Part shown: positions 17,318 through 26,352 of the stretch, in pieces
Layout: each line of letters opens with the position of its first letter
How positions within the stretch are numbered: the stretch's first letter is position 1
From: Planctomycetaceae bacterium
GTDB taxonomy: Bacteria; Planctomycetota; Planctomycetia; Pirellulales; Pirellulaceae
Direction of reading: 5' to 3'
DNA: 64,000 nucleotides
Assembly (NCBI GenBank): GCA_016794985.1
Contig: JAEUIQ010000070.1
Coordinates: forward strand, 1 to 64,000
Translations under genes and position numbers: made by a program
The notes under the pieces: generated by a model
The model's database searches: none
Told to the model about the DNA's origin: nothing
What the model saw: the letters and a program-made list of their open reading frames with translations, nothing else

Positions 17318-17887
17318 GTGGCGACGTACAAGACAAGTGAATTTCGCAAGGGACTCAAAGTTCAGATTGAAGGCCAGCCCTATCTGATGACGGAAATGAA
17401 CTTCGTCAAACCGGGCAAAGGAAACGCATTATACAAGTGCAAGATGAAGAACTTGATCTCCGGCGCGACTCTCGCACGAACCTACAAAGGTGGCGATGAA
17501 CTGGAGGCGGCCGACGTCAACGAAATCGATGTTCAGTATTTGTACCGCCAGGGGGAGACATTTGTCTTCATGGACAGCCAAACGTTTGACCAATACGAAC
17601 TAACCGAGACGCAGGTCGACGAAGCTTGGAAATACTTGAAAGACGGTATGCCCTGCTCAATGGTGTTGTTCGACAATCGACCGATTACCTTGTCGCCGCC
17701 CAACCACGTCGAACTGGAAGTCATCGAGTGTGCGGCCAGTGCCAAGGGTGACACGGCGACCAACGTCACGAAAATCGTTAAGGTTGAAACCGGCGCGGAA
17801 ATCTCGGCCCCGGCGTTTGTCAACCAAGGCGATATCATCAAGATCGACACTCGCACCGGCGAGTACACCGAACGCGTGAAGAAGTAA
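17318..17887 (+). CDS. efp: Translation elongation factor P
   Basis: 189 residues, the family length, from a GTG at 17318 preceded by AAGGA. It has the three-domain EF-P pattern: N-terminal KOW-like domain with the loop V-K-P-G-K-G-N-A, where the Lys in PGKG is the site of beta-lysylation by the EpmA/EpmB route, then two OB domains ending IDTRTGEYTERVKK. EF-P relieves ribosome stalling at polyproline runs. A longer in-frame extension to 16949 overlaps epmB and is a shadow. The neighbouring epmB gene fits the modified-lysine type. The beta-CASP nuclease gene starts 5 bp after its stop, so they may share a transcript. Confidence 0.96.
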   Translation: MATYKTSEFRKGLKVQIEGQPYLMTEMNFVKPGKGNALYKCKMKNLISGATLARTYKGGDELEAADVNEIDVQYLYRQGETFVFMDSQTFDQYELTETQVDEAWKYLKDGMPCSMVLFDNRPITLSPPNHVELEVIECAASAKGDTATNVTKIVKVETGAEISAPAFVNQGDIIKIDTRTGEYTERVKK

Positions 17888-17891
17888 TTCC

Positions 17892-19295
17892 ATGCAGGTC
17901 AAATTTTTGGGCGCGGCTCAACGAGTGACTGGATCCATGCATTTGGTCCAGTGTGGTCGTTTCCGCGTCCTGTTGGATTGCGGCCTGTTTCAAGGAAAAC
18001 GTTCGGAGGCCTACGACATCAATCGAAAGCTGCCCTTCCCGGCGGCTCAAATTGATGCGGTCATCCTCTCGCACGCTCACATCGATCATAGCGGTAATTT
18101 GCCTTCGTTGGTTCGCCAGGGTTTTCGCGGCAAGATCTACGCGACGAGCGCCACCCGCGAGTTATCTAGCACGTTGTTGTTCGATACGGCTCGTTTGCAA
18201 GAGAACGACCTCAAATACGTGAACAAGCGACGCCGCCAAAACCAAGAACCGGAATTCAATCCGCTGTATCGTGAGGAAGACGTGGTAAAGACCATTCGGG
18301 CTTTCCGCGTGCGTGATTACGAAGAGCCGTTTGAAGTTGTTCCCGGCGTGACGGCAACCTTTTTCAATTCAGGTCACATGCTGGGAGCCGCCTCGGTTCA
18401 GTTATCGTGTGCTGAAACCAAACAGACTTTAGTGTTCAGCGGCGACATTGGAAGGTATCAAGACCCGATGCTCTGCGCGCCACAAGTGGTGCCGGGCGCC
18501 AACTACGTGATCATGGAAGCCACCTACGGGGACCGGCTCCACCAAGACGACGTGGACGCAGAGCAGCAACTTCATGAGCTTTGCCAAAACGTCTGGAAAA
18601 AACGTGGATCCATCTTGATCCCGGCTTTTTCGATTGGACGAACTCAACATCTCGTCTACTTGCTCAATACTTTGGCAGAAAACGATCGCCTGCCACCGTT
18701 CAAAGTGTTTGTCGACAGTCCGATGGCGGTCGATGCAACCGAAGTATATCGCTCGCACGTCGAATGCTTCAATGAAGAGTTTATTCAATCGATTCTGAAG
18801 GAAGAAGATCGCGACCCGCTGGGATTTCGAAATTTGTACTACGTGCGAAGCTCAGAACACTCCAAAGCCATCAACCAAATGAATGAACCGCTGATCATCA
18901 TCAGCGCTTCCGGAATGTTGGAAGGCGGCCGCATCCTCCATCATCTAAAGCAGCGCATCGATGACCCCAAGACAACCGTTGTGTTTGCGGGATATCAAGC
19001 GGAAAACACCTTGGGGCGCCGAATTCTGGAAGGCGCTGAATTCGTGAAGATCTTTGGCGTCGAGTATCCGGTCTACTGTCAGACCATGCGACTGGATAGC
19101 GTCAGTGGCCATGCCGATCAAAGTGAATTGATTCGCTGGGCCAAGGCTGTGCAAGAAGCTGGCTCTATCAAACAAATTGCGTTCACCCACTGTGAATTGG
19201 AACCCGCCCAAACGCTGAAACAAGAGTTCGAACGAAATGGTCTTCCGCCCGTGCTGATCCCGGCGCGGGGGGATTACATGAACATGGAGTCGTGA
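17892..19295 (+). CDS. Beta-CASP metallo-beta-lactamase-fold ribonuclease
   Basis: 467 residues. Metal-binding motifs are in place: D-C-G (29-31), H-A-H-I-D-H-S-G (61-68), a later FNSGHMLGAASVQ His, and FSGDIGR Asp. The beta-CASP insertion contains 'ILIPAFSIGRTQHLVYLL', and the C-terminus has the RMMBL-type end with VSGHADQSELIRWA and an F-T-H-C-E-L-E-P motif. Proteins of this kind (YSH1/CPSF-like) act as RNA endo- or exonucleases in the cytoplasm; this subgroup in bacteria is poorly characterised. It is packed between efp (4 bp) and the next gene, whose GTG overlaps the TGA stop. Confidence 0.9.
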   Translation: MQVKFLGAAQRVTGSMHLVQCGRFRVLLDCGLFQGKRSEAYDINRKLPFPAAQIDAVILSHAHIDHSGNLPSLVRQGFRGKIYATSATRELSSTLLFDTARLQENDLKYVNKRRRQNQEPEFNPLYREEDVVKTIRAFRVRDYEEPFEVVPGVTATFFNSGHMLGAASVQLSCAETKQTLVFSGDIGRYQDPMLCAPQVVPGANYVIMEATYGDRLHQDDVDAEQQLHELCQNVWKKRGSILIPAFSIGRTQHLVYLLNTLAENDRLPPFKVFVDSPMAVDATEVYRSHVECFNEEFIQSILKEEDRDPLGFRNLYYVRSSEHSKAINQMNEPLIIISASGMLEGGRILHHLKQRIDDPKTTVVFAGYQAENTLGRRILEGAEFVKIFGVEYPVYCQTMRLDSVSGHADQSELIRWAKAVQEAGSIKQIAFTHCELEPAQTLKQEFERNGLPPVLIPARGDYMNMES

Positions 19296-20431
19296 AGTTG
19301 TTCCAGCGGAACTCGCAAGGTTGGAGCGGGTACCTTGAGTCGTGGGTCCGCCACACGGCTTGTGCTTTGATCTTTTGCCTGGGGTCGCACCTTGACGCAC
19401 AAGAGTCACCCGTCGCGACGACCTCGAGCGAATCAATCTTGGTGCGACGTGATTTATCGGTCATCACACCTGTCCTTGTCTCCGAGCTTGGGCCGGATGG
19501 TGTGGTCTTGGAGTCGGGAGATCGAGTACCTTGGTTCGACATCTTGGGTGCGCAAAACTGGCAAAAAAAGTCTGACCAAGGGCCAACTCCAGTCCCCGAA
19601 ACTGAGATAATCAAGCTTCAGCAACGATTCGGTCAGCCGTGGTTCCTGTTGAGGAGTCGCCTAGCGCGAGGCGAAACGTTGGAGGTTGTCGCGATCTTGA
19701 CGCAATTGGCCGAAGCGGATTTGGTCGGTCCCACACTTTCCGGTCATTCGGTGGCCGCTCGTTACTATTTGGCTTGCCAACTCGACCAACAAGGGGAAGT
19801 CACCGAATCGTGGTTGCAGTGGTTGATGGCACATCGCGCCCGGGAGAAATGGCTCGCCGTTGAAGGCGCTGCGACGCAGAATGCCGCTTGGCTCGAAGTT
19901 TATCTAGCACCATTGCACTTACGCAGCGACCCAATCGTCCACCTTCCACAGACGCTGGCCTTTCCCAGTCAGTGGACCAAAGATCAGCTCGAGCGGCTGC
20001 AGGCAATGATCGACCAACCTGCGGCTTCATTGTGTTGGGTTGCGGCGCACCTTAGCCAAATGCCAACAATCGCACGCAGCGAACTGGCAGAAGTCGTGGC
20101 CAAGAGTTTTCCCCAAGCGAATGGCGAACAACGAGAACTATTAAACAGTTGTCTACAAACGTTAGAGCGAATTGAACAATGGCAAGCGAATGCCGAGTTA
20201 ATGGCTAGTGATGAAGTTCGATACGCTTATTTGGAATTAGAAGCGAAATGGGACGAATTAGATGGCCATTCGAATCCGGCTGAATTGGAACGGCAGAAAT
20301 TGATTTGGCAGCTGCGACTTGAAGGCATATTTCTGACCAAACAAGCGGATCCGCGCTTGGTGGAGGCCGGTCAATTGCGATTGCTCTTGCTCGAACATTG
20401 GGGCTACAGGTTCGACCCTGGAAACAAATAG
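19292..20431 (+). CDS. Exported protein of unknown function
   Basis: 379 residues from a GTG at 19292 that overlaps the nuclease stop (GTGA), so translation is probably coupled. A late signal-like hydrophobic stretch at residues 22-35 (ACALIFCLGSHLDA) suggests export. The body is mainly helical with Leu, Gln, Glu and Trp rich stretches (for example LLRSRLARGETLEVVAILTQLAE), like a tetratricopeptide-type solenoid, but no repeat consensus can be fixed. An early strand segment (GPDGVVLESGDRVPWFDILG) resembles a small SH3-like fold. No catalytic motif is seen. I do not recognise the family. Confidence 0.7.
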   Translation: MKLFQRNSQGWSGYLESWVRHTACALIFCLGSHLDAQESPVATTSSESILVRRDLSVITPVLVSELGPDGVVLESGDRVPWFDILGAQNWQKKSDQGPTPVPETEIIKLQQRFGQPWFLLRSRLARGETLEVVAILTQLAEADLVGPTLSGHSVAARYYLACQLDQQGEVTESWLQWLMAHRAREKWLAVEGAATQNAAWLEVYLAPLHLRSDPIVHLPQTLAFPSQWTKDQLERLQAMIDQPAASLCWVAAHLSQMPTIARSELAEVVAKSFPQANGEQRELLNSCLQTLERIEQWQANAELMASDEVRYAYLELEAKWDELDGHSNPAELERQKLIWQLRLEGIFLTKQADPRLVEAGQLRLLLLEHWGYRFDPGNK

Positions 20432-20641
20432 CCACCTCGGCGTTTAAGCTAAAAAGTTTTCCTGAGATAACTTCCGGCTGTCTTGTTGACACGAGATCCT
20501 CACCCGATGTGTGAGCAAGCGATTTTCCATGACGACTGGATCCTTCGCTGCTTCATCGGGTTGGGATAGACAGAAGTTATTTCGAGACTATTCCAAAGAA
20601 TTGGAAGCGCTGAGAACGGCACATGAAGTGCGACTTACCGA

Positions 20642-22096
20642 TCACCAGTTCACATCAAACCGCAGGGCCAAGAGATCCGATTCTGTCGATCCAAAGATCG
20701 TATCGGCCGTCGTTAACGGATGAATCCAATCCAACATCACGCGCGTGCGATCAGACCAATACCAGTTCACGCCCGCCGACAAGTCATTGTATTGACCAGC
20801 TTGCACATCCGACAAATCCAAGTACGACCATCTGGCTTTGACTTCCCATGCGCCCCATCCGCATCCCTCTTTCGTGCGATAAAAGTTTTCGAACGGTTTA
20901 TTTCGCCCAAACTGCGCTCCGTGTTGCCCAAATCGCTCGTAAACACGATTCTCACCCGTCAAAAAATAGCTGAGATGCGAATAGGCGCCGCCTACGTGCG
21001 CGGAGGCACCAGAAAGTAGATTCACTTGCGAAACGAAGGCCTCATTTTGCAGAGTTACTGGCCCCCAAACGATTGCCAACTCTGCTCCACCAGTGGTGTA
21101 TGAATCAGCGCCGATGTTTCCGCTGTCAATGAGTACAGGACCACGCTGCACTTGTGGCCGAGTCCTAAAACGTGCAATGTCGTTATGAGCTTCGGTGTGC
21201 AGGATCCCCAGTCCCGTGTGAATCAGATAGCGACCTTCCGAAGCCTCGTCGTAGTACGGTAGCCAAACCAAACGACCCGACAAACGATAGCCTTGATTGT
21301 CGTCCAACCGAGTCTTGACGGTGTCGTTGATGTCATCGAAGAATACCCCGGTTGTCCAAGATAAATTTTGATCCTCGGTATGGTTATAGACCGCCATCCC
21401 AATCTCGCGGTCAGCCGCAAAAATTCCTTGCGTTGGAATCGAACGCTCATGAAAGATATTGTTCGTGTCGTTGGTTACTTGCTCCAAGCTAAACGGAACA
21501 AAGAAATTCCCAATGCGAAAACGACCGACCCCAGGAATCTCGTTCATGGAAACGTAGGCATCTTTTACATCTGGCGACGCGAATTGATTTTCGTGAGAGC
21601 CTTGCCCCGGCTCGAGCGTCATTTGCAAACGAAAGTCAAATTGTTGGTACCCAGTACCATCCGCGACCAAACGCAACCGCCGAAAGCTAAAATAATTCTG
21701 AGCGCCATTGATTGCGGGATCCGTGTCGGCCCACATCGTGTAGTCGGCCTGAATGTGCCCCCCTAACTTCACGGTCCATTTCTTGTCGGCGTCGGTGTCC
21801 GCCGTTCCAGCGGCTTTGGATTTGTCGGTGGACTTCTTCTCAGCAGCTTGTTGGGCTTTTTCCAGTGCCTGCAATCTGTTCTCGAAATCTTCGATCGCGG
21901 AACGCTCTGTCTTCTCGTCAGTTTCATTGGAAGCCGTCGTCTCGTCAGGACGGGATGCCGCAGAGAACTCTGACGACGAATTCATTGGCAGCGCCGATTG
22001 AGCCAAAGCCTGAGCGGGCAAGCCGTAAACTAAAAAAATGCCCGCTCCGAGCCAGCAGAGCACTTGGTAGCAGCCGCAAGCGAAGTAGTGTCTCAT
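20642..22096 (-). CDS. Phosphate-selective porin OprO/OprP-like
   Basis: About 484 residues from the ATG at 22096; the open frame extends to 22186 but the added stretch is charged and unlike a leader. The chosen start gives a signal peptide (CWLGAGIFLVYGLPAQALA). After a Ser/Thr-rich and coiled-coil stretch (EDFENRLQALEKAQQAAEKK), the rest alternates strands as in OprO/OprP: 'KLGGHIQADYTMW' opening, 'FRRLRLVADGTGYQQFDFRLQMTLEPG', and an aromatic-ended C-terminus (LLALRFDVNW), all signs of a 16-strand outer-membrane porin. Specificity for phosphate or polyphosphate is only inferred from the family. No pho box was recognised. Confidence 0.85.
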   Translation of the reverse strand: MRHYFACGCYQVLCWLGAGIFLVYGLPAQALAQSALPMNSSSEFSAASRPDETTASNETDEKTERSAIEDFENRLQALEKAQQAAEKKSTDKSKAAGTADTDADKKWTVKLGGHIQADYTMWADTDPAINGAQNYFSFRRLRLVADGTGYQQFDFRLQMTLEPGQGSHENQFASPDVKDAYVSMNEIPGVGRFRIGNFFVPFSLEQVTNDTNNIFHERSIPTQGIFAADREIGMAVYNHTEDQNLSWTTGVFFDDINDTVKTRLDDNQGYRLSGRLVWLPYYDEASEGRYLIHTGLGILHTEAHNDIARFRTRPQVQRGPVLIDSGNIGADSYTTGGAELAIVWGPVTLQNEAFVSQVNLLSGASAHVGGAYSHLSYFLTGENRVYERFGQHGAQFGRNKPFENFYRTKEGCGWGAWEVKARWSYLDLSDVQAGQYNDLSAGVNWYWSDRTRVMLDWIHPLTTADTIFGSTESDLLALRFDVNW

Positions 22097-22325
22097 GGTT
22101 CGTCGGTCTTCGCTTGTTTTGCCCGTTCTACGTTTGATGTTCGGACCAGGCGTTGGTTCAATCTTTACCGCTCCATGGTCGAGCACGCTTTACCAGGGCT
22201 TTGAGCCAGTCACATCACGGAAATGGCTGGCTTCAGTCGTCTATCTTGTGAGATCGGAAAAGTCTACCCAAACTCTTTAGTCTAGTTTGTGTTATACTCC
22301 CGGTGGTAATGCCCGTTCCCCCGAC

Positions 22326-22398
22326 GCCGTGAAAGATTTTTTCCGTCCAAAACAGCCCCGAAACAACCCTTGCCGGTGTGAATCAGCCACCGTTTAGA
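22326..22398. repeat. Dispersed intergenic element, copy 1
   Basis: This stretch shares an ordered set of words with 31751-31829: GCC(A/G)TGAA, a TTTTTCCG run, CGAAACAACCCT, then GCCGGTGTG and a GCCACCG arm. In both copies CGGTG pairs with CACCG around a changed loop. It lies between the porin and the GIY-YIG gene. Confidence 0.6.
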
Positions 22399-22514
22399 GT
22401 CGGCCCGAAATCAAAAAAGGCCCACAAGGCCCACACAACGGTACTGGAATGAGGGTACTGAATTGGTTGGAAAAGTTCCTTTTCGGCGTTGCCGTTCCTC
22501 ACGAGTCTTTCAAG

Positions 22515-23492
22515 ATGTTTTCGCTTGGCATCGTCGCGCGTTTTGTGATGGTTCTCCTGTGTCTGTTTGGCCTCTTGAAGGCGGCCAGAGCCCAAGAGAA
22601 CCCCGATCCGGTCCCACCACCGGAGGCCTCGTTGAAGCTGTTTGCGGTGGACGAAAGTTGGCAGCAGTTCCCAGCGGAGGCCCGAAAGGAAATCGACCGT
22701 TCGGTGCTAGTTGCTTATGCTTCGATTTCTTCAGAGCACACGTCGGATGCGGTATTGATCGATGACGGGATTCGGAACGCCTTTCTGGCCGCCGTTCGCA
22801 AGCACTTTCAGGAGACGGCCAGTTCGGCATCACCAAGTGATTTGAGTGACTCGATGCTCGCGTGGCGACTTTTAAGCCTGCGGAAGGCTGGAAAGCTACC
22901 GCCGTCGAATGGCCGAACTTCGCAGCCGCGGCTCGCCGACCGCGAGCGGGTGGTGGGAGAAATCGCGAGTCGCCGCGCGGAAGATCAATTTCATGCTTCC
23001 CTGGACCGGATTTTAGTGGATGAAACGGGGCGGTCTTTCTTCGCTGCGGCGGTGCAACAAATCGACTCGGAAGCAAACCTTGCGCACATTCGCCGGGCAG
23101 CCTTGGCGTTGCGAAAATCGCGGCAGTTGCGACCGGAACTCGCGGCGCGTTTGGTCGACTGGCCGGTTTTGCAGCAAAGTTACCACTATTCGGCGATTGC
23201 GGCCGACTTGAGCATCGTCCCAGAGCAACCGGGAGTCTATTTGTTTCGCGATGGGACAGGTTACCTCTATATCGGTGAAGCAAAAAATTTGCGGTCACGC
23301 TTGTCGACGCACATCGCTGACTCGGATCGGAAATCACTATTCGATTATTTGCAGACGACCGAGAGCTCGCAGGTCCATGTTGATTTGCACGTGTTTCCCG
23401 AGGATTCGCCGGGTGCGACCCTGAGTGTGCGTCGGGCTTACGAATCAGAACTCATCAGGAGCCGCAACCCTCAGTTCAACCTTCGACCCTAG
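22515..23492 (+). CDS. Exported protein with C-terminal GIY-YIG domain
   Basis: About 325 residues from the ATG at 22515 (the frame opens at 22449). The N-terminus is a signal peptide or anchor (ARFVMVLLCLFGLLKAARA). Residues 40-220 are helical with no known domain. The last about 85 residues carry a GIY-YIG fold: P-G-V-Y-L-F-R-D, then G-Y-L-Y-I-G-E-A-K-N-L-R-S-R-L, the order seen in UvrC and homing-type nucleases, with the Arg in LRSRL and a Glu in YESELIRSRNPQFN, a normal 'N-P-x-x-N' end. A nuclease domain behind an export signal is unusual. The stop (TAG) lies 4 bp inside the end of the convergent ABC operon. Confidence 0.75.
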   Translation: MFSLGIVARFVMVLLCLFGLLKAARAQENPDPVPPPEASLKLFAVDESWQQFPAEARKEIDRSVLVAYASISSEHTSDAVLIDDGIRNAFLAAVRKHFQETASSASPSDLSDSMLAWRLLSLRKAGKLPPSNGRTSQPRLADRERVVGEIASRRAEDQFHASLDRILVDETGRSFFAAAVQQIDSEANLAHIRRAALALRKSRQLRPELAARLVDWPVLQQSYHYSAIAADLSIVPEQPGVYLFRDGTGYLYIGEAKNLRSRLSTHIADSDRKSLFDYLQTTESSQVHVDLHVFPEDSPGATLSVRRAYESELIRSRNPQFNLRP

Positions 23493-24283
23493 GTTTCATG
23501 CACGGTAATCAATTGACGGTAGTTCACGATCGCCACCGTGAGCAACATGACGCCCAACGACCCCAGCACCAAACACGCATAATTTGCCCAGAGCGGTAGT
23601 GGCTCATGAAGGATCACATTGTTGACAAAGTCTTGGTCAATACTTGCCAAACCGAAATCTGAAATCGTTTCGAGACCAATCGATTGCAAGTGATAACGAA
23701 CCGTAAATTTTTGTACGACTGCGGGAACCGACGCAAGTAGCAATTCCGACACCAAGACATAGCCCACTGCAAATCCCATCGCTCGCTTCAGGGCCAACAC
23801 AGCCAGCAAGCTAAACACCGCGCCGTATGACAAAGCCGCCAGGATCGAGATCTGAAAAAATCCCCAGGCGAATTCACTGAGGTCAAAGTACCTAAGGCAA
23901 ACCGCCCAGGTAACGCCATATGAAACCGCCAAAACCAACAAGGTCCAAACGGCAGCCGCGCCATATTTTCCCAACAATAACGAAACGCGACCAAATGGCC
24001 GACTCGTACTGAGAATCCAAGTTTGCCCCTCGAGTTCGGAGTAGATTCCCGGCGGCAGCCAGAGAATTAGCGACAACAACCCTACGATCCACAGCATCAC
24101 CGCCATTAGAAATTCAGCGAGTGCATAACCGTCTGCCCCGGCGGTTCGAAATACCATGAACATGATGAACGGCGGAAACATGGCCAAACACAACGCGATC
24201 GCCGTTCGCTGTCCCGAAAAGGATCGTCGCAATTCGAACCAAAAATTGGACAAAGTAGCTTGTAGAATGATGTTCAGCATCAA
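23489..24283 (-). CDS. ABC-2 type transporter permease
   Basis: 264 residues with six predicted membrane segments. It is the last gene of a four-gene operon and its start overlaps the stop of the ATPase gene by 4 bp (ATGA), so these two form a unit. ABC-2 permeases move lipids, drugs or proteins with a partner ATPase. Nothing in the sequence fixes the substrate. Its end overlaps the convergent GIY-YIG gene by 4 bp. Confidence 0.85.
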   Translation of the reverse strand: MMLNIILQATLSNFWFELRRSFSGQRTAIALCLAMFPPFIMFMVFRTAGADGYALAEFLMAVMLWIVGLLSLILWLPPGIYSELEGQTWILSTSRPFGRVSLLLGKYGAAAVWTLLVLAVSYGVTWAVCLRYFDLSEFAWGFFQISILAALSYGAVFSLLAVLALKRAMGFAVGYVLVSELLLASVPAVVQKFTVRYHLQSIGLETISDFGLASIDQDFVNNVILHEPLPLWANYACLVLGSLGVMLLTVAIVNYRQLITVHET

Positions 24284-25221
24284 CGTTCTCCCCGGTGCAA
24301 TTGCATCAGCATTGAAAACAGACTCTGCAGAGTATCGTCTTCGGCCCGTACCTCGGTCACCTGAAAACCATGTTCGGCGACACCACGGGACAGGGCGGTC
24401 GCGAGGTTGCTGGCGGAATCGGTCGAGATCGTCAAGGCTGCTTGTTCTCGATCAACTTTCAATTCCGACACGTCATCATTTGCCGACAAAAACGCGGCCA
24501 GTTGGCGATAGTGGGGCGAACGAATCCGAATCTGGTTTGGGATATCCCTCAACAAACTCCGCACCTCCGCCAGTGTTCCTGATGCCAACAATCGAGCACC
24601 CGTTAGGAGAAGAAAACTACATTCAACGGCTTCAATCTCATGCAGGATATGACTTGCCATCAACAAGCTTTTGCCTTGTTTCACCCAGCCACGCAAAAAC
24701 TGAGTCATTTCGATTCGTCCGACCGGATCGAGCCCATTGAACGGTTCGTCCAGAATCAAAAAATCGGGCGAGTGAGCGATCGCTTGCGCCAATTTGCAGC
24801 GCTGCCGCATCCCCAACGAATACGTCGTCAAGGGATTGTTGCAGGCATGACTCATTTTGACGACGTCCAAGGCCTCTTTGGCCATCTTGCCCGCCTGAAC
24901 TCGATGGATCCCGTACAGGCAAATCTGATTGACAACCCACTCCAGGCCCGTAATCTTGGGCAAGTAAATGTCGGTGGCAGGACACAACCCAATTCGGCGG
25001 AGGTAGTTCCCCTCCCAACTGGGATTTGCTCCCATCACTCGGATCGAACCAATGGTGGGTCGCAGTTGCCCCATGATCAAGTTGATCAAGGTCGTCTTGC
25101 CGGAACCTATGGGGCCCAATAAGCCATAGACTCCGGACGGTAATTTCATTGAAACGTCGTTCAAGCCGATCACGTTGCCATACAGTTTGGTAACGTGTTC
25201 CATGTCGATCAACAGGCTCAT
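24280..25221 (-). CDS. ABC transporter ATP-binding protein
   Basis: 313 residues. Walker A is G-P-I-G-S-G-K-T-T, the signature is Y-S-L-G-M-R-Q-R-C-K-L-A, and Walker B is FLILDEPFNGLDP, followed by a switch His in MASHILHE. The signature YSLGMRQR belongs to the ABC-2 exporter group. The C-terminal 90 residues form the usual extension that contacts the permease. Third gene of the operon, close to its upstream permease (3 bp) and overlapping its downstream permease. Confidence 0.92.
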   Translation of the reverse strand: MSLLIDMEHVTKLYGNVIGLNDVSMKLPSGVYGLLGPIGSGKTTLINLIMGQLRPTIGSIRVMGANPSWEGNYLRRIGLCPATDIYLPKITGLEWVVNQICLYGIHRVQAGKMAKEALDVVKMSHACNNPLTTYSLGMRQRCKLAQAIAHSPDFLILDEPFNGLDPVGRIEMTQFLRGWVKQGKSLLMASHILHEIEAVECSFLLLTGARLLASGTLAEVRSLLRDIPNQIRIRSPHYRQLAAFLSANDDVSELKVDREQAALTISTDSASNLATALSRGVAEHGFQVTEVRAEDDTLQSLFSMLMQLHRGER

Positions 25222-25224
25222 GAT

Positions 25225-26352
25225 TTATCCCAAAGTTGCCCGACTGAGTTGTCGCCAAATGATGGAGAAACAACAGAGACTTATCAACAGCAACAGAAAA
25301 CAGGCACATTGCGTATGCACATCGAACTCGACGACGCCCATCACATAGGATTGCGCAATCGAAATCGAATCGTAAAGCGAGACAAAAACCCAACCACCGC
25401 CGTCTTCGAGGGACAAGGGGGCAAGGGGATCAAATTGCGGTCGACCTCGCCCGGGCCCCTGGGACTGAGCCAAGAACGCGGTAGACAAGATTCGCCACGT
25501 GACAAAACCCAAGGTCCAAATGGCATACCATCCAAACATGGCATAACGACTCTCCGTCGTGATCGACGACAACATCAGAGCGATCAAACTGGCAGGAATA
25601 GAATGAATCATCCCAACCAAAAAAATTCGTAGTGGCAGGTCCCACGTCGCATACAAAGGTGTCAGGTTCGGGGACAAACTGATGCCACAACCATAGAGTA
25701 TCAAGGCGGGCAAGGTCGTGATGACACTGCAAAGAACCACCAAGACCATTAGCTTGCCCAAAATGTAACTAAACTTGGACAATGGCCGTGAAAAATACAA
25801 CAAGAACGCTTTGGTCCGCAGGTCTTTCGCGATCATGGGAGGCGCGACCCATCCCAATAGCAACAGCAGTGCAAACCCTTGCGGCGTTGTGATGAACTTA
25901 AGGATGAACCACGACCAAACGACGCGCCGAAGCCGCACCTCATCCTGACTCGTAATCGCGTCAAAAACTTCTCGGGAGCCCGTACCGCCCAACAGCGCCA
26001 CCAGACCTCCCAACAAAGGCGTACGACTCAACGTGCGCATGGTCGCGTCTTGCCGCAAGGCTCGACTGCGGTCCGTTGGAACAAACTCACCGACTTCTTT
26101 CTCCGCGGCTTCGGCCGCCTGATTCAATTCGGCCACCGCATTAAACAGTTGCTTGTTCTCAAACGATCGCTCGAAAAAGAACAAAGCGGCACCAAAATAG
26201 ACGGCCGGCAACCAAGCCAAAAACATCATTCGCCGGACCCATTGGCTGCGAAACGCAATCTCGAAACCTTTGTTCGTGATCGCAATCCACCTTGATCCGA
26301 AGCCCGATTGGGTGCCTTGCCAGCGACGATATCCGACGTCATGAATGGGCAT
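25225..26352 (-). CDS. ABC-2 type transporter permease
   Basis: About 375 residues. The start M-P-I-H-D-V-G-Y-R-R-W at 26352 is typical for this permease group and overlaps the upstream ATPase gene by 14 bp; the longest frame begins 15 bp earlier. One membrane segment follows near residues 40-60, then a long soluble loop (about 60-140), then five more segments. It pairs with the first ATPase of the operon. Gene order ATPase-permease-ATPase-permease suggests two related transporters or one heteromeric complex. Confidence 0.85.
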   Translation of the reverse strand: MPIHDVGYRRWQGTQSGFGSRWIAITNKGFEIAFRSQWVRRMMFLAWLPAVYFGAALFFFERSFENKQLFNAVAELNQAAEAAEKEVGEFVPTDRSRALRQDATMRTLSRTPLLGGLVALLGGTGSREVFDAITSQDEVRLRRVVWSWFILKFITTPQGFALLLLLGWVAPPMIAKDLRTKAFLLYFSRPLSKFSYILGKLMVLVVLCSVITTLPALILYGCGISLSPNLTPLYATWDLPLRIFLVGMIHSIPASLIALMLSSITTESRYAMFGWYAIWTLGFVTWRILSTAFLAQSQGPGRGRPQFDPLAPLSLEDGGGWVFVSLYDSISIAQSYVMGVVEFDVHTQCACFLLLLISLCCFSIIWRQLSRATLG

